Shown: positions 1 to 9,016 of the stretch, one piece after another
How the letters are laid out: each line of letters begins with the position of its first letter
Numbering within the stretch: the first letter of the stretch is position 1
IMG/VR virus record: IMGVR_UViG_3300018005_000018
Coordinates: 1 to 56,022 of that record
Source of the DNA: a virus
Reading direction: 5' to 3' (one strand)
Length of the DNA: 56,022 nucleotides
Made by a program: the position numbers and the translations under genes
Notes under the pieces: model-generated
What the model was told of the DNA's origin: nothing
The model's database searches: none
Seen by the model: only the letters and a program-made list of their open reading frames with translations

Positions 1-640
1 ATTCGTTGTTATTGTTGTCACCCCCCCTGCACTATTGATCGTAATATCGGAAGTCAAAACAACTGTTGCACCCTGATTAGAAATTGTTATTTGCTTGAAA
101 TCATAGGCTCCCGACCCATCATGAGCATAAGCCCATACAGTTACCGTACCATTACCGGAAGCAGTCAGAAGTCCTGAACTACTTATGCTTGCTGTCCCTG
201 TCCCTGCCACGACACTCCAATTGACTGTCTGATCAGTAGCATTTGTAGGTACGACTGCCGTAACAAAGAACTGTAATGTCCCCCCATTCGTTACTATTGT
301 AGTTGCGCTACCAGCACTATTAATAGTAATATCCTGCGTTAATATTACTGTGCTCTGGTTCGATATTGTTATTACTCTATCTCCATAGACACCCGATCCA
401 TCTGTGGCACTTGCTCTTACCGTCACAGTACCATTGCCTGTTGCTTGTAATAGGCCAGAACTACTAATTGTACCTGTTCCTGTGCCATTTATTACTGACC
501 AGGTAACTACCTGTATTGTGGCATCTGAAGGGGTTATAAGAGCACTCATCTGAAGTGTTCCACCATTAGTTGTTATTGTTGTGGCATTACTAGCACCAGA
601 GACACTTATTCCTGTTACCAGCACAGCACCTTTTGGATTA
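1..640 (-). repeat. Tandem Ig-like (Big_2) coding repeats
   Basis: Translation shows recurring blocks such as GLLTASGNGTVTVWAYAHDG and DITINSAGSATTI at a spacing of about 92-93 codons, with clear similarity at DNA level between copies (for example around 53-180 and 330-450). The array continues past position 1. Such arrays are stalk modules in bacterial and phage surface proteins, and near-identical units can recombine and change length. Confidence 0.7.
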
Positions 641-3246
641 TACTCAAATGCACCTATTGATGGTGGGCTGTTCCATAACTGTTTATCACCATCAAGAGTC
701 TGACCAGTAATTGCCACTCCTGTCCCTATTAATCCAGAAGTTGAAGCAAGATGTAAAAATCCTATTACTGGCAAACTACCATCTGCCTGACGGGATGCAG
801 TTAATGACGAACTACTTATGCTTGTGAAATCATCCTTAGTAACTGTATGACCGTTCCAACTATTATGATCTGCTGTTTGAGTGGATGTTTGAAAAATATC
901 ATTTGAACCATTATTAAAACTGATATTGTTTTTTAAAATATCTGCACAAGCAAAATATTGAAACTCGTACCCCTGTATGCCATTCAAGTAAGACACATTA
1001 TGATATAAAATCATCTTTACATCTGCTGACTGTTGTGAAAATCCTACCATTCTGTTATTATAGGAAACACAATTTATTGCTGTTCTCTTTGTAACTCCCG
1101 TATAATTCTGAGGGTCTGCACCAAATTTAAAGCCATTGCCTCCTCCTCCTACCGGTGTTGTTTCATCCAACGCATATCCCTGATGCCATGCCCAACAGTT
1201 TGTTAAGATATATATGCCACTATAACCCTGCTCTTGAAACATATCAAAACCATCAGAACTATTGTTCCACGACCGACATCCTGTTAATCTGATGACATAA
1301 TCATTAGAACAAAATCCTACATCAAAACCATCTGCGGCATCACCTTGCGAACCATAAGGATTATAGTTATCATGCGAATCACAGTTAAGAAAATTACATT
1401 CATCACCCGAAGGAACCCTTACCCCCATTCCTGGACCACCATTATTATGAGAATTACATTGTTCAATATTAATATGATTTGAACTTTCAATATACACTCC
1501 CTGACCACCCCAATGCGATCCTGTAGAAAGTTGATTACAATTTTTAACTTCTATGCCTTTAATGTGCCAGTATGAAGAACCAAAGATTCCTATTCCTATC
1601 CGATTGTAAGAAGTTGACGTAAGATTTGTACAATCCATAATAGGTGTTTCACCCGGATAGGCATATACCTGATAATAGTTGACTGATGTTCCATTCTTAC
1701 CACTTACAGCTACCGCACATTGATTGCCGTTTGACACATAACCTGTAGGTGTATAAGTTCCACCTCTGACATAAAGAATGTTCCCGGCAGCTATATGATT
1801 AACACCATAGTCAATCGTTGCCCAAGGATTACTAATTGTCCCGGCATTGCTATCACTACCTCCTGTAGCAGCTACATAATAAGTAGGACTAGAACTTGAT
1901 GTGGTTGTAAAGGATGCCTCTGCTCCATACGCTGTACCTGCACTATTAGTTGCATAGGCACGAACATAATAAGTAACACCATTTGTTAATCCCGTTATTG
2001 AACTGGTGAATGATCCTGTTCCAGTACCATCAGTGGTATGACTATTCACATTAGTAGGTCCGGAACTTGTTTTCCAACATACTCCTCTATAGATAATAGC
2101 TGCACCACCATCCTGAGTAACCGTACCACCGCTCATTGCCGTTGTTGAGGTTATCGAAGTGATAGCAGTTGTAGTGACAGTTGGTGTTGTTACACCTATT
2201 GCTGCATAAACTCTTGCTCCGACCTGCCATGTGCCATTCTGTACTGATGTTGCTGGTGCAGAATTTACCGTCCATACAGCCGATGTTGAAAGTCCCGTGT
2301 TCCATGTAGAACCTAAATCAGTACCATAATTAATTGATTGACGATTAGATGGAACTAAATCAGTAGTATTATTAAAATTAGGATTAACAACAACTGAATG
2401 TGTATCGTATCCTAATGCCTGCCATTGAGAAAATGTTTTCTGAACACCCAAATATTCAAATAATGGAGTGCCTGCTTCGCAATAAAAGATATTGTAATCT
2501 GATTCAAAACCCGTTAAACATCCACTCGGAGATGCTCCATTATAATAATCACTACCGTTGACAACAATATTATAAATCTGATATTTTGTATAAAAGATAT
2601 TATTCTTAATTTTTATATTAGTTGCAGGATAACCTGGATTCATATTGTTTTGGCTATTATAATAGACATGGACTATTCCCCTCCATGTTCCTCTTACTAA
2701 ATTGTTAGTAAAAGTAGGACTTGTATTATAAAATGTATTATTATATATAGGAACATTATTAATGCCTAATAAATAGCAACACACTAAAGCATCTCCCTGA
2801 AAAACATTATATGCCCATCCATTTGATGTATACGTATTACCAAGTGATTTACAGATAATCCCAGATGGCATATTATCAAAATAATTATATTTAACAAGTG
2901 CATTAATATTATTATGCACCATGCAACCATGCACAAGTTGATTATCAACTACTGTGCCTACCCATGTAAATTTATTTCCAGTTATAACCTCTCCATCCAA
3001 CATGTCATAAGTACCATTGTCCACATCATTATCAGTACCGGCCTGCAACATATACATATTAATTGTAGCTGACTGCAAGCTATTGTTCATAAAAGTAAAA
3101 GTAGTAGGCACGGTCTGTTGAGCATTATATCCCTGGGTATCAGAAGAGCCGTATACAAAAGACTGGTTTTGAACAGTAACTACCTGTTGTGCTTTTATAG
3201 CAAACGAAAATATTAAAAGAAATAAAATAATAAGTAATTTTCTCAT
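1..3246 (-). CDS. Secreted beta-helix / Ig-like repeat tail spike-type protein (partial, runs off left edge)
   Basis: An open frame of 1,082 codons with no stop before the window edge, so the C-terminus is missing. It starts with MRKLLIILFLLIFSFAIKAQ, a Sec signal peptide with A-Q cleavage. Domains in order: a first Asn-rich parallel beta-helix region (about residues 30-280), an FN3-like domain (about 350-455, with the motif GLTNGVTYYVRAYATNSAG), a second right-handed beta-helix opening with YYVAATGGSDSNAGT, as in pectate-lyase-9/DUF1565 proteins (about 460-870), then at least three bacterial Ig-like (Big_2) units of about 92 residues. The ATG overlaps the stop of the gene before it (ATGA). 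Family knowledge: beta-helix proteins of this kind bind or cleave polysaccharides. As the last gene of a tail operon it is probably a receptor-binding or depolymerising spike. The signal peptide is odd for a virion protein; a secreted enzyme encoded by the phage is the alternative. Confidence 0.85.
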   Translation of the reverse strand, partial: MRKLLIILFLLIFSFAIKAQQVVTVQNQSFVYGSSDTQGYNAQQTVPTTFTFMNNSLQSATINMYMLQAGTDNDVDNGTYDMLDGEVITGNKFTWVGTVVDNQLVHGCMVHNNINALVKYNYFDNMPSGIICKSLGNTYTSNGWAYNVFQGDALVCCYLLGINNVPIYNNTFYNTSPTFTNNLVRGTWRGIVHVYYNSQNNMNPGYPATNIKIKNNIFYTKYQIYNIVVNGSDYYNGASPSGCLTGFESDYNIFYCEAGTPLFEYLGVQKTFSQWQALGYDTHSVVVNPNFNNTTDLVPSNRQSINYGTDLGSTWNTGLSTSAVWTVNSAPATSVQNGTWQVGARVYAAIGVTTPTVTTTAITSITSTTAMSGGTVTQDGGAAIIYRGVCWKTSSGPTNVNSHTTDGTGTGSFTSSITGLTNGVTYYVRAYATNSAGTAYGAEASFTTTSSSSPTYYVAATGGSDSNAGTISNPWATIDYGVNHIAAGNILYVRGGTYTPTGYVSNGNQCAVAVSGKNGTSVNYYQVYAYPGETPIMDCTNLTSTSYNRIGIGIFGSSYWHIKGIEVKNCNQLSTGSHWGGQGVYIESSNHINIEQCNSHNNGGPGMGVRVPSGDECNFLNCDSHDNYNPYGSQGDAADGFDVGFCSNDYVIRLTGCRSWNNSSDGFDMFQEQGYSGIYILTNCWAWHQGYALDETTPVGGGGNGFKFGADPQNYTGVTKRTAINCVSYNNRMVGFSQQSADVKMILYHNVSYLNGIQGYEFQYFACADILKNNISFNNGSNDIFQTSTQTADHNSWNGHTVTKDDFTSISSSSLTASRQADGSLPVIGFLHLASTSGLIGTGVAITGQTLDGDKQLWNSPPSIGAFEYNPKGAVLVTGISVSGASNATTITTNGGTLQMSALITPSDATIQVVTWSVINGTGTGTISSSGLLQATGNGTVTVRASATDGSGVYGDRVITISNQSTVILTQDITINSAGSATTIVTNGGTLQFFVTAVVPTNATDQTVNWSVVAGTGTASISSSGLLTASGNGTVTVWAYAHDGSGAYDFKQITISNQGATVVLTSDITINSAGGVTTITTN

Positions 3247-3845
3247 GGTGTAATAATTGAAGTTGTTGTTTGAATATAACATGAACCATTTGATTGTACT
3301 TGCATCCGGCCTATAAACACCGTGCCGGTAACTCCTGAATCATAAATAGGATATAAATGAGCTAATGTACAACCAGCAGGAGCAGTAAACTGTAACGAAA
3401 CACGATGAACTGTGGTTGATGTTTGAGAATAATAACTTGTTGGACTAATTATATTATTATCGTTGATTTGGTCATAAACTGACCATTTCAAATTAGTCAT
3501 TGTTCCCCTAGTACAATCAAAAGAAACATAATAAGTAACCCCAGGTACCACTGTGATATAATGACTTGCACCGGAATACCAGTCAACATATTCCAGATAA
3601 TAACCAGTCCCGCTTGTTGTTATTTGCTCAAGCGTTGTATTACCAGCAAGATCAACTGCCTGATTCTGAACAATGGCAATACCAGTCCCACTCCATGCAT
3701 CGTATGAAGCAGGGTCTATCACCTCTGACCATTTCAAAAGGTTTTGAGTACACCCGCCTGCAGAAGCAGCCAGTATACCTATTTTCTGACCAGATAAACT
3801 AATGGTCAGAAATAGTAGTAATAAATATATTAACAGTTTCTTCAT
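3243..3845 (-). CDS. Secreted tail-region protein with jelly-roll-like carbohydrate-binding look
   Basis: 200 aa from the ATG at 3845; a longer frame starts at 3872, but only the inner start gives a clean signal peptide (MKKLLIYLLLLFLTISLSGQ). The mature part is rich in beta-strand patterns (for example VPGVTYYVSFDCTRG and RVSLQFTAPAGCTLAHLYP), resembling carbohydrate-binding-module beta sandwiches found at the ends of phage fibres. I do not recognise a specific family. Its stop overlaps the ATG of the spike gene, so the two are translated together. It probably works at the tail tip or host surface. Confidence is high that it is a gene, low on role. Confidence 0.75.
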   Translation of the reverse strand: MKKLLIYLLLLFLTISLSGQKIGILAASAGGCTQNLLKWSEVIDPASYDAWSGTGIAIVQNQAVDLAGNTTLEQITTSGTGYYLEYVDWYSGASHYITVVPGVTYYVSFDCTRGTMTNLKWSVYDQINDNNIISPTSYYSQTSTTVHRVSLQFTAPAGCTLAHLYPIYDSGVTGTVFIGRMQVQSNGSCYIQTTTSIITP

Positions 3846-3855
3846 TGTTGTATTA

Positions 3856-3966
3856 TTAATAAAACCCATCAAATTCTGTATCTCTCTGCTGTTCTTCCAT
3901 GTCTATAAGAAGTTTTCTAAACCAAAAGAAAACTATTAAACCGATTATAATTACTACTATTTTCAT
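3856..3966 (-). CDS. 36-aa single-membrane-segment micro-protein
   Basis: A short frame, MKIVVIIIGLIVFFWFRKLL followed by a charged tail ending DGFY. One hydrophobic helix (residues 3-16) followed by positive residues suggests an inner-membrane protein with a cytoplasmic tail. Its ATG shares a base with the stop of the fibre gene before it (TAATG), and it ends 11 bases before the next gene's start, so it fits the operon exactly. That placement is the main reason to believe it. Role unknown; a small membrane helper for the secreted tail proteins on either side is one idea. Confidence 0.55.
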   Translation of the reverse strand: MKIVVIIIGLIVFFWFRKLLIDMEEQQRDTEFDGFY

Positions 3967-5309
3967 TATTCAAGACTTCCTATTAATTTCCATGTATTTG
4001 TACCTAACTTATGCAGGGAAGCGTCCCCAAGTACTGTTATCCCCAGATAACTCCCCTTACTAATTATTGTAACACCTCCTGTAGCAACTACGGTTGTTTT
4101 ACCTGCTCCTATACATTCTATATTTATCACTGTCCCAATAGGAAAAGCTACCGAGGAATTAAGAGGCACTGTTAATGTATTTGCACTAGCAACATTCATT
4201 GTTATAGTTGTGCCATCATCAGCAAGTTGAAGAACATAACTACTTGTTTCAGGTGTTATGGTTGCATGTTTCAATACTGCCACATCAGCAAGAGGAATAG
4301 TATCTTTTAATACAGCAACAATTGAATCAACCCTTGCAGAGATTGTTACACTTGCCGGGGCAGCACATGTCCAAAGTCCAGAAGCAACAGTCATTACATA
4401 CCCATCAACAGTGGCAGTAATGTTACTTGGTATAGTTACATCTGCTGAACCATCAACAGATATATTATTAACAAGTATTGGAGCGTACCATTTGGTTGCT
4501 GTTCCCGCATTACCCGTAATACTTGTCTGATCGCCTGTGTTTGTTCCAGTTAATCCCAATGCTGTTTTTACAGTAGCAAGAGATGTAACTTCTGGTGCAC
4601 CCGTTCCTGCTGTTGCACGATAAATAAAGGATGCTGTTGCCATATTAGCCATCTTAGCAAGTGTTACTGCTCCATTGGCTATTGTTAATGCTCCAGACCC
4701 CGTCACATCTCCTGTGTGTGTAGCATTTGTTACAAGCCCACTATAAAGGTTATTTATAGCATTATCTCCGGTGTTCGTTCCTGATACAGCCGTTGTTCCT
4801 GTTACTGTAAGCCTCGGTGTAGAACCTCCTGAGACAACAACACTGTTTACGCTTGCAGGAGTTATTGCACCAAGAATAAATGTAAGGTTTGCAGCACTTG
4901 TTGGATTAGCCACACTTGCCGAAACACCATTGGCAGTAGTCACGGCTACTGATGTAACTGTTCCTGCCCCTGATGTTGGTATGTCACCCGATCCTAATAG
5001 AGATATACCACCAACTGTTTTGATATTGGTTGCGCTTACCAATGTCGCTTGCTTAGCATTAAGTTGTGTCTGTATGGCACTCGTCACTCCATGAACATAT
5101 ATAAGTTCAGCATTTGTCGCTGTGAGACCATGCAATAAATTAAATTCTGCTGCCGTAGGAGTTAAAAGAGTGCCCATATATCTTATAGGCTTTGCATACT
5201 TAGTGCTGTCTGTAAAATAGGCTTTATATGAGACAGGATACCATTTCTGAGCAGTACATGATATTGCCAGAATAATCAGAAAAGAAATTAATAATGATAG
5301 TTTTTTCAT
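3966..5309 (-). CDS. Tail fibre-like protein with signal peptide / possible lipobox
   Basis: 447 aa from MKKLSLLISFLIILAISC; the upstream in-frame start at 5348 would hide the signal peptide. The sequence ILAISC-TAQ could be a weak lipobox (Cys at +1) or an ordinary A-Q cleavage site. The rest is low-complexity, Gly/Thr/Ala-rich beta sequence with fibre hallmarks such as GTNTGDQTSITGNAGTATKW and TPTAAEFNLLHGLTATNAEL, which are common in tail fibres of many phages. The C-terminal 100 residues look like a compact beta domain. Fibre motif plus export signal is unusual. Likely a receptor-binding fibre or a surface-anchored decoy of it. Confidence 0.75.
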   Translation of the reverse strand: MKKLSLLISFLIILAISCTAQKWYPVSYKAYFTDSTKYAKPIRYMGTLLTPTAAEFNLLHGLTATNAELIYVHGVTSAIQTQLNAKQATLVSATNIKTVGGISLLGSGDIPTSGAGTVTSVAVTTANGVSASVANPTSAANLTFILGAITPASVNSVVVSGGSTPRLTVTGTTAVSGTNTGDNAINNLYSGLVTNATHTGDVTGSGALTIANGAVTLAKMANMATASFIYRATAGTGAPEVTSLATVKTALGLTGTNTGDQTSITGNAGTATKWYAPILVNNISVDGSADVTIPSNITATVDGYVMTVASGLWTCAAPASVTISARVDSIVAVLKDTIPLADVAVLKHATITPETSSYVLQLADDGTTITMNVASANTLTVPLNSSVAFPIGTVINIECIGAGKTTVVATGGVTIISKGSYLGITVLGDASLHKLGTNTWKLIGSLE

Positions 5310-5310
5310 C

Positions 5311-7101
5311 TTAGTATATGATTTTAATTTTTGCTCCAAGATACTCATTAAGGGTGTCTATATGTAATACATACACACCTCCAAGAAGTTCAATGCTTAT
5401 TCCTATAAGTGAGGTTATGTCATTTCCGTCAGCATCAAGGACAAACACATTATATGGTTCTTGTCCTGTAGTTAATGTAGTAGTTACATCTGTGGTAACT
5501 CCTGCACTTAAATCTTTTGTCTGTAAATATTTCATGTCGTCATCTGTTACTATTGGAATTGAATTATCTGGAATATTGTCATACCAGCACATTGCATCAG
5601 TCGTTAACGCTGCCCATGCTGTGTTGTCGGTTATTATTGGTATAAGAGTACCATCATTATAATGTGTTACGTTGAGGTTTGCTGCCATACATACCTGATC
5701 ACCTATTTTGATTGTATTATAAAGATTCCCATCATAATCAACCATTGTCCCAGGATCAATAGAATCATCTTTGATGAGACGAATAGACCAACCTATCTTT
5801 AATAATGAAGCATTTGTTATAAAAATAGTAGAATCACTATTAAGTTCCCTATCAAGCGCATGAGAAACATCACTTAAATCAGATGCCCAAAATCCACCTA
5901 CATAGTTCAAATTTAAAAAATCACCAGATTGATCACGTAATCCTGCTCCTAAGGCAGTAAATCCACTTGAATTATCTGCTCCTGTATCTTGATCCCAATG
6001 AACCAAACCTGCTTCTTTTAAATCGTTACCAATCACTAAAGCAGACCCTAAATAGTTCTCCAAAGTAACCCACTCAGCATCACTTGGCACGTGCCATCCT
6101 GCAGGTGCAATACTAGCACCGCCAACATTATAGTTCACTGCAAACCAATTATATAAAGCACCATAACCAGCATAAGGAGTAGGCGAGATCCCTGTATTCG
6201 TTGTCTGTAAAGTAATTATATTGGAATTATCGCTTGCGCCAACCTCATTATATGCTCTTACCCGATAAAAATAGTTTGTGACCTTTGATAATCCCGTTAT
6301 TGGAAGTGTCAAAACATCTCCTACATCGAGATCATCATATCCACTTACCATTGAGCTAAACGCACTATCAGTAGCCACATCGAGTCTATAACCTGTTGCA
6401 CCATCTGTTATCTGCCAATTAGCACTGAATGAGAATGGCTGTATATTACTTGCATCCAGAGCCACAGGTGCTAGAGGTGCTCCATCATCAGCGAGCCACA
6501 GCAACCCCTTTAATCCCAAATATTCAAAAACATTATCAAACCCACCTGCCGGTAATGACCGAAATGATGCAATGTCCTGCGCTCCTGTATTTGGAGGAGT
6601 CCAATGTGAATCACCTACCTCTTTAAGATTACCACCTGCAAGCATCAGTCCACCAAGATATGTCAACAGAGTTTCAAACTCTGCTTCAGTAGGTACATGC
6701 CATCCGGGAGGACAGAAATCTGCTTCCATTATCATATCATGCGTGTACAGACCTCCATATATTGACCTATTAGCCTCATCATCATTATAGACCTTGCTCC
6801 CGGGATAATCGGCAGAATAGTTCCTTTTCATCCATGTCTGAGTACCAATCACCGCAATATCAAATCCTTGGTAAATAAATTCACCACCAATGGCAGCACC
6901 ATAATAGGTAATGAGTGTATCGGGATTGATTAATACGGAAATTTCGCTTTGTAACGTTTCTGCATTACCTGATTGATTTTCCTCATCTGAAGATAATGTG
7001 CGACTATTAAGTAAGTCTGTGTAATCTCCTTCGGGAATCAAGGCAGGTGTATCGTCTTTATTAAGACCTCCAGTAAATTTATGGAGAGACTTCAGTTGCA
7101 T
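5311..7101 (-). CDS. Tail protein with two FISUMP (Fib_succ_major) lectin-like domains
   Basis: 596 aa. The N-terminus (KFTGGLNKDDTPALIPEGDY) matches the opening of a tail/neck-associated protein family seen in short-tailed Bacteroidota phages. Two FISUMP-type domains follow (about residues 85-200 and 305-440), recognised by PPGWHVPTEAEFETLLTYLGG and its second copy PAGWHVPSDAEWVTLENYLG. An FN3-like linker lies between them (about 210-300), and there is a third, partial FISUMP-like start (DGNLYNTIKIGDQVCMAANL). These domains have a C-type-lectin-like fold and are common in adhesins and in targets of diversity-generating retroelements. No retroelement is visible here. Likely the adhesin joined to the virion by its N-terminus. 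Confidence 0.8.
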   Translation of the reverse strand: MQLKSLHKFTGGLNKDDTPALIPEGDYTDLLNSRTLSSDEENQSGNAETLQSEISVLINPDTLITYYGAAIGGEFIYQGFDIAVIGTQTWMKRNYSADYPGSKVYNDDEANRSIYGGLYTHDMIMEADFCPPGWHVPTEAEFETLLTYLGGLMLAGGNLKEVGDSHWTPPNTGAQDIASFRSLPAGGFDNVFEYLGLKGLLWLADDGAPLAPVALDASNIQPFSFSANWQITDGATGYRLDVATDSAFSSMVSGYDDLDVGDVLTLPITGLSKVTNYFYRVRAYNEVGASDNSNIITLQTTNTGISPTPYAGYGALYNWFAVNYNVGGASIAPAGWHVPSDAEWVTLENYLGSALVIGNDLKEAGLVHWDQDTGADNSSGFTALGAGLRDQSGDFLNLNYVGGFWASDLSDVSHALDRELNSDSTIFITNASLLKIGWSIRLIKDDSIDPGTMVDYDGNLYNTIKIGDQVCMAANLNVTHYNDGTLIPIITDNTAWAALTTDAMCWYDNIPDNSIPIVTDDDMKYLQTKDLSAGVTTDVTTTLTTGQEPYNVFVLDADGNDITSLIGISIELLGGVYVLHIDTLNEYLGAKIKIIY

Positions 7102-7391
7102 ATTGAAGCCTCCTGATTATCAATCTGTTTTTTTATCTTCTTCAATTCCCATATCCTTCTTGAAGCATCACCCAATAAATCTTCTTTTTCACATCCAAGC
7201 AAAACCGAAAATTGTAGATCAGATTCGCCATATTTATTATAATGGAGTTGTAATTTTCTTGAATGATGTCTATTAAGCCTTAATTCAGATAAATGTTTAG
7301 TCCATCTATTTGAAATATGTATAGCACTACCAATATAGCATCGCTCTGGTTTAATTTTAGATTGAATTTGATATATGCCTGATAATTTCAT
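7092..7391 (-). CDS. GIY-YIG endonuclease domain protein, possibly inactive
   Basis: 99 aa. The GIY-YIG core is clear: GIYQI, then CYIGSA, the Arg in ISNRW, and KLQLHYNKYGESDLQF. The usual C-terminal helix bearing the catalytic Glu (ExxWI...) is replaced by DLLGDASRRIWELKKIKKQI, where the expected Glu position appears to be Ala, so cleavage activity is doubtful. It sits in the structural operon with a 4-base overlap to the gene before and a 10-base overlap to the gene after, typical of a free-standing homing endonuclease that has settled without breaking its hosts. Confidence 0.75.
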   Translation of the reverse strand: MKLSGIYQIQSKIKPERCYIGSAIHISNRWTKHLSELRLNRHHSRKLQLHYNKYGESDLQFSVLLGCEKEDLLGDASRRIWELKKIKKQIDNQEASICN

Positions 7392-8197
7392 CTCTTGGGA
7401 CCTTGTTGATAAGTACTGTACAATGCGCGTTTTAATTCTTCGATTGTAAAACTATTCTGAAACGATCTGAGCATATTAACTGCTTCTTCATGTTCTTGCT
7501 TTCTTCTGGATATTTCTGCCATTATTGCTTTCTGCTGCGCTCTCCCTGTCATAAATCCTGTCATGTCCATGGAGATCATCTGCCATTCAACGTATGTCCT
7601 GAGTGCAGGAACGGCTTCTCTTGGTATAAGTGTCCCTCCCGATTCTTTTACACCAGAAGAAATATATTCCAGAACAATCTCCGACCGTGGTGTATTTTCT
7701 CCCCAAAATACTATTTGTCCCATTTCTCTGTCAATACGATAATATACTCCATCAATCCCTCCGGGCAATCCAAATAATCCACCCACAAATTGCCCATTAC
7801 GCCAATGATCACTAAAAAAAATCGCATTAGATATGCTACTATTAGCACTATTTACCATTATATTTCCTATTGGCACCTGCGTATCATCAAAAACTCTTGG
7901 TAAAATAATACTATCTTTCCTTGTCAGTATTCTAAGTTGTCCATTTATAGGAATCCCAATTTTAACGTAATCCACAAAATCTCTTGGTAATGAAACGGTC
8001 TTAGCAGTACTCATGTGAATATATACAACTTCAACAGAGTTTAAATGCCACAATGACAATTCAGTAAATCCCTCAATTGCGATTTGTACCAATCGTTTAT
8101 ACTGTTTCATGGAATAATCGCCAAGTCTGTTTAACACAGACATGACTATATATCTGATAGTTACTACTCCTGCTGTTTTCGGATTTGCTGTACTCAT
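7388..8197 (-). CDS. Head-tail ring/adaptor-type structural protein
   Basis: 269 aa. The segment KTVSLPRDFVDYVKIGIPIN followed by GQLRILTRKDSI resembles ring (head-tail connector) proteins of short-tailed Bacteroidota phages, which have a helical N-terminus, this beta region, and a C-terminal helical part (here AIMAEISRRKQEHEEAVNML). It is the second of two neighbouring adaptor candidates downstream of the capsid genes. Family call is from memory of sequence pattern, not a search. Confidence 0.55.
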   Translation of the reverse strand: MSTANPKTAGVVTIRYIVMSVLNRLGDYSMKQYKRLVQIAIEGFTELSLWHLNSVEVVYIHMSTAKTVSLPRDFVDYVKIGIPINGQLRILTRKDSIILPRVFDDTQVPIGNIMVNSANSSISNAIFFSDHWRNGQFVGGLFGLPGGIDGVYYRIDREMGQIVFWGENTPRSEIVLEYISSGVKESGGTLIPREAVPALRTYVEWQMISMDMTGFMTGRAQQKAIMAEISRRKQEHEEAVNMLRSFQNSFTIEELKRALYSTYQQGPKR

Positions 8198-8200
8198 GGT

Positions 8201-8863
8201 TTATAAAATGTTTGCTGAAGGTTCCATGTCATTTAATGTGTCTGCCTGTGGTGGTTTGTGGCTCATCACGTCAATCACCCTCTGTACAATCGTATCTTCC
8301 ATACCAGAAGGTAATGCCACATCATCATAGTCTCCGAGTTGCTCCATGTTGACAATCAATACCACATCCACCTGTGTTATTGCCGGTATAATAGGCAGTC
8401 TTTCCAATTTCAGAATATGACTAGGCTCGCCATCGCCAGTATTCATATTGCTCTGTTCCAGACGATATGTTGGCGTAGTGTCCATTATGTCCACTTCCAG
8501 TTCTGCAAATACTACATTTGCTCCGCTTTCTATCGGTGCAAAAACATTAGTATTGTCCGCACTATTCATAACACTTCTTATACCCATGCCATCAGGTAAC
8601 TGTACAGGAGTGAAAGGCAGAAAGCAATATGCTTTTGTCCCGGTCTGGCTTTGCACGTCAATGGTATAAGTTCGTGTCCATCCATCCAGTTGACTGAAAT
8701 CGCTTTCCCTCTTACCTTTTTCCCATGTTTCGTAGATGATCTGGTTGAATACATTCCGCAAATGACCAATAATGACATTCGGGGAATAAACAGCCTTCTG
8801 ATCACCAATGATGTCATTTGCAAAGTAGTCTTGCACCAGATCAACCAGTTCTATTACTTTCAT
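8201..8863 (-). CDS. Probable head-tail adaptor protein
   Basis: 220 aa, soluble, with an alpha-helical N-terminus (VIELVDLVQDYFANDIIG) then mixed alpha/beta sequence. It lies between a small basic protein and the ring-type protein, in the place where connector proteins lie. No catalytic motif seen. The start is the ATG just downstream of the preceding gene's stop. Confidence 0.45.
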   Translation of the reverse strand: MKVIELVDLVQDYFANDIIGDQKAVYSPNVIIGHLRNVFNQIIYETWEKGKRESDFSQLDGWTRTYTIDVQSQTGTKAYCFLPFTPVQLPDGMGIRSVMNSADNTNVFAPIESGANVVFAELEVDIMDTTPTYRLEQSNMNTGDGEPSHILKLERLPIIPAITQVDVVLIVNMEQLGDYDDVALPSGMEDTIVQRVIDVMSHKPPQADTLNDMEPSANIL

Positions 8864-8866
8864 GGT

Positions 8867-9016
8867 TTACTTTCTTTTCTTATGAACTCTCTCAGGACGA
8901 GACCGTCCTTTTGATTCCTTATCCCACTCCTTTACTTTCTTTTTTCCTCCAAGGGCTTTCATTCCTGCAGAAGTATGCCCCCATCTCCTTTGAGCCTCAG
9001 ATTTCCATGGTGCCAT
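8867..9016 (-). CDS. 49-aa basic protein of the head-tail region
   Basis: A short frame reading MAPWKSEAQRRWGHTSAGMK, then a Lys/Arg-rich tail ending HKKRK. This W...QRRWGHT...A-M-K-ALGG pattern is a widespread small phage protein next to structural genes. It starts by sharing one base with the stop of the upstream gene (TAATG) and ends just before the next ATG. The high positive charge suggests nucleic-acid contact in the virion or a head-filling role; function not established. Confidence 0.7.
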   Translation of the reverse strand: MAPWKSEAQRRWGHTSAGMKALGGKKKVKEWDKESKGRSRPERVHKKRK

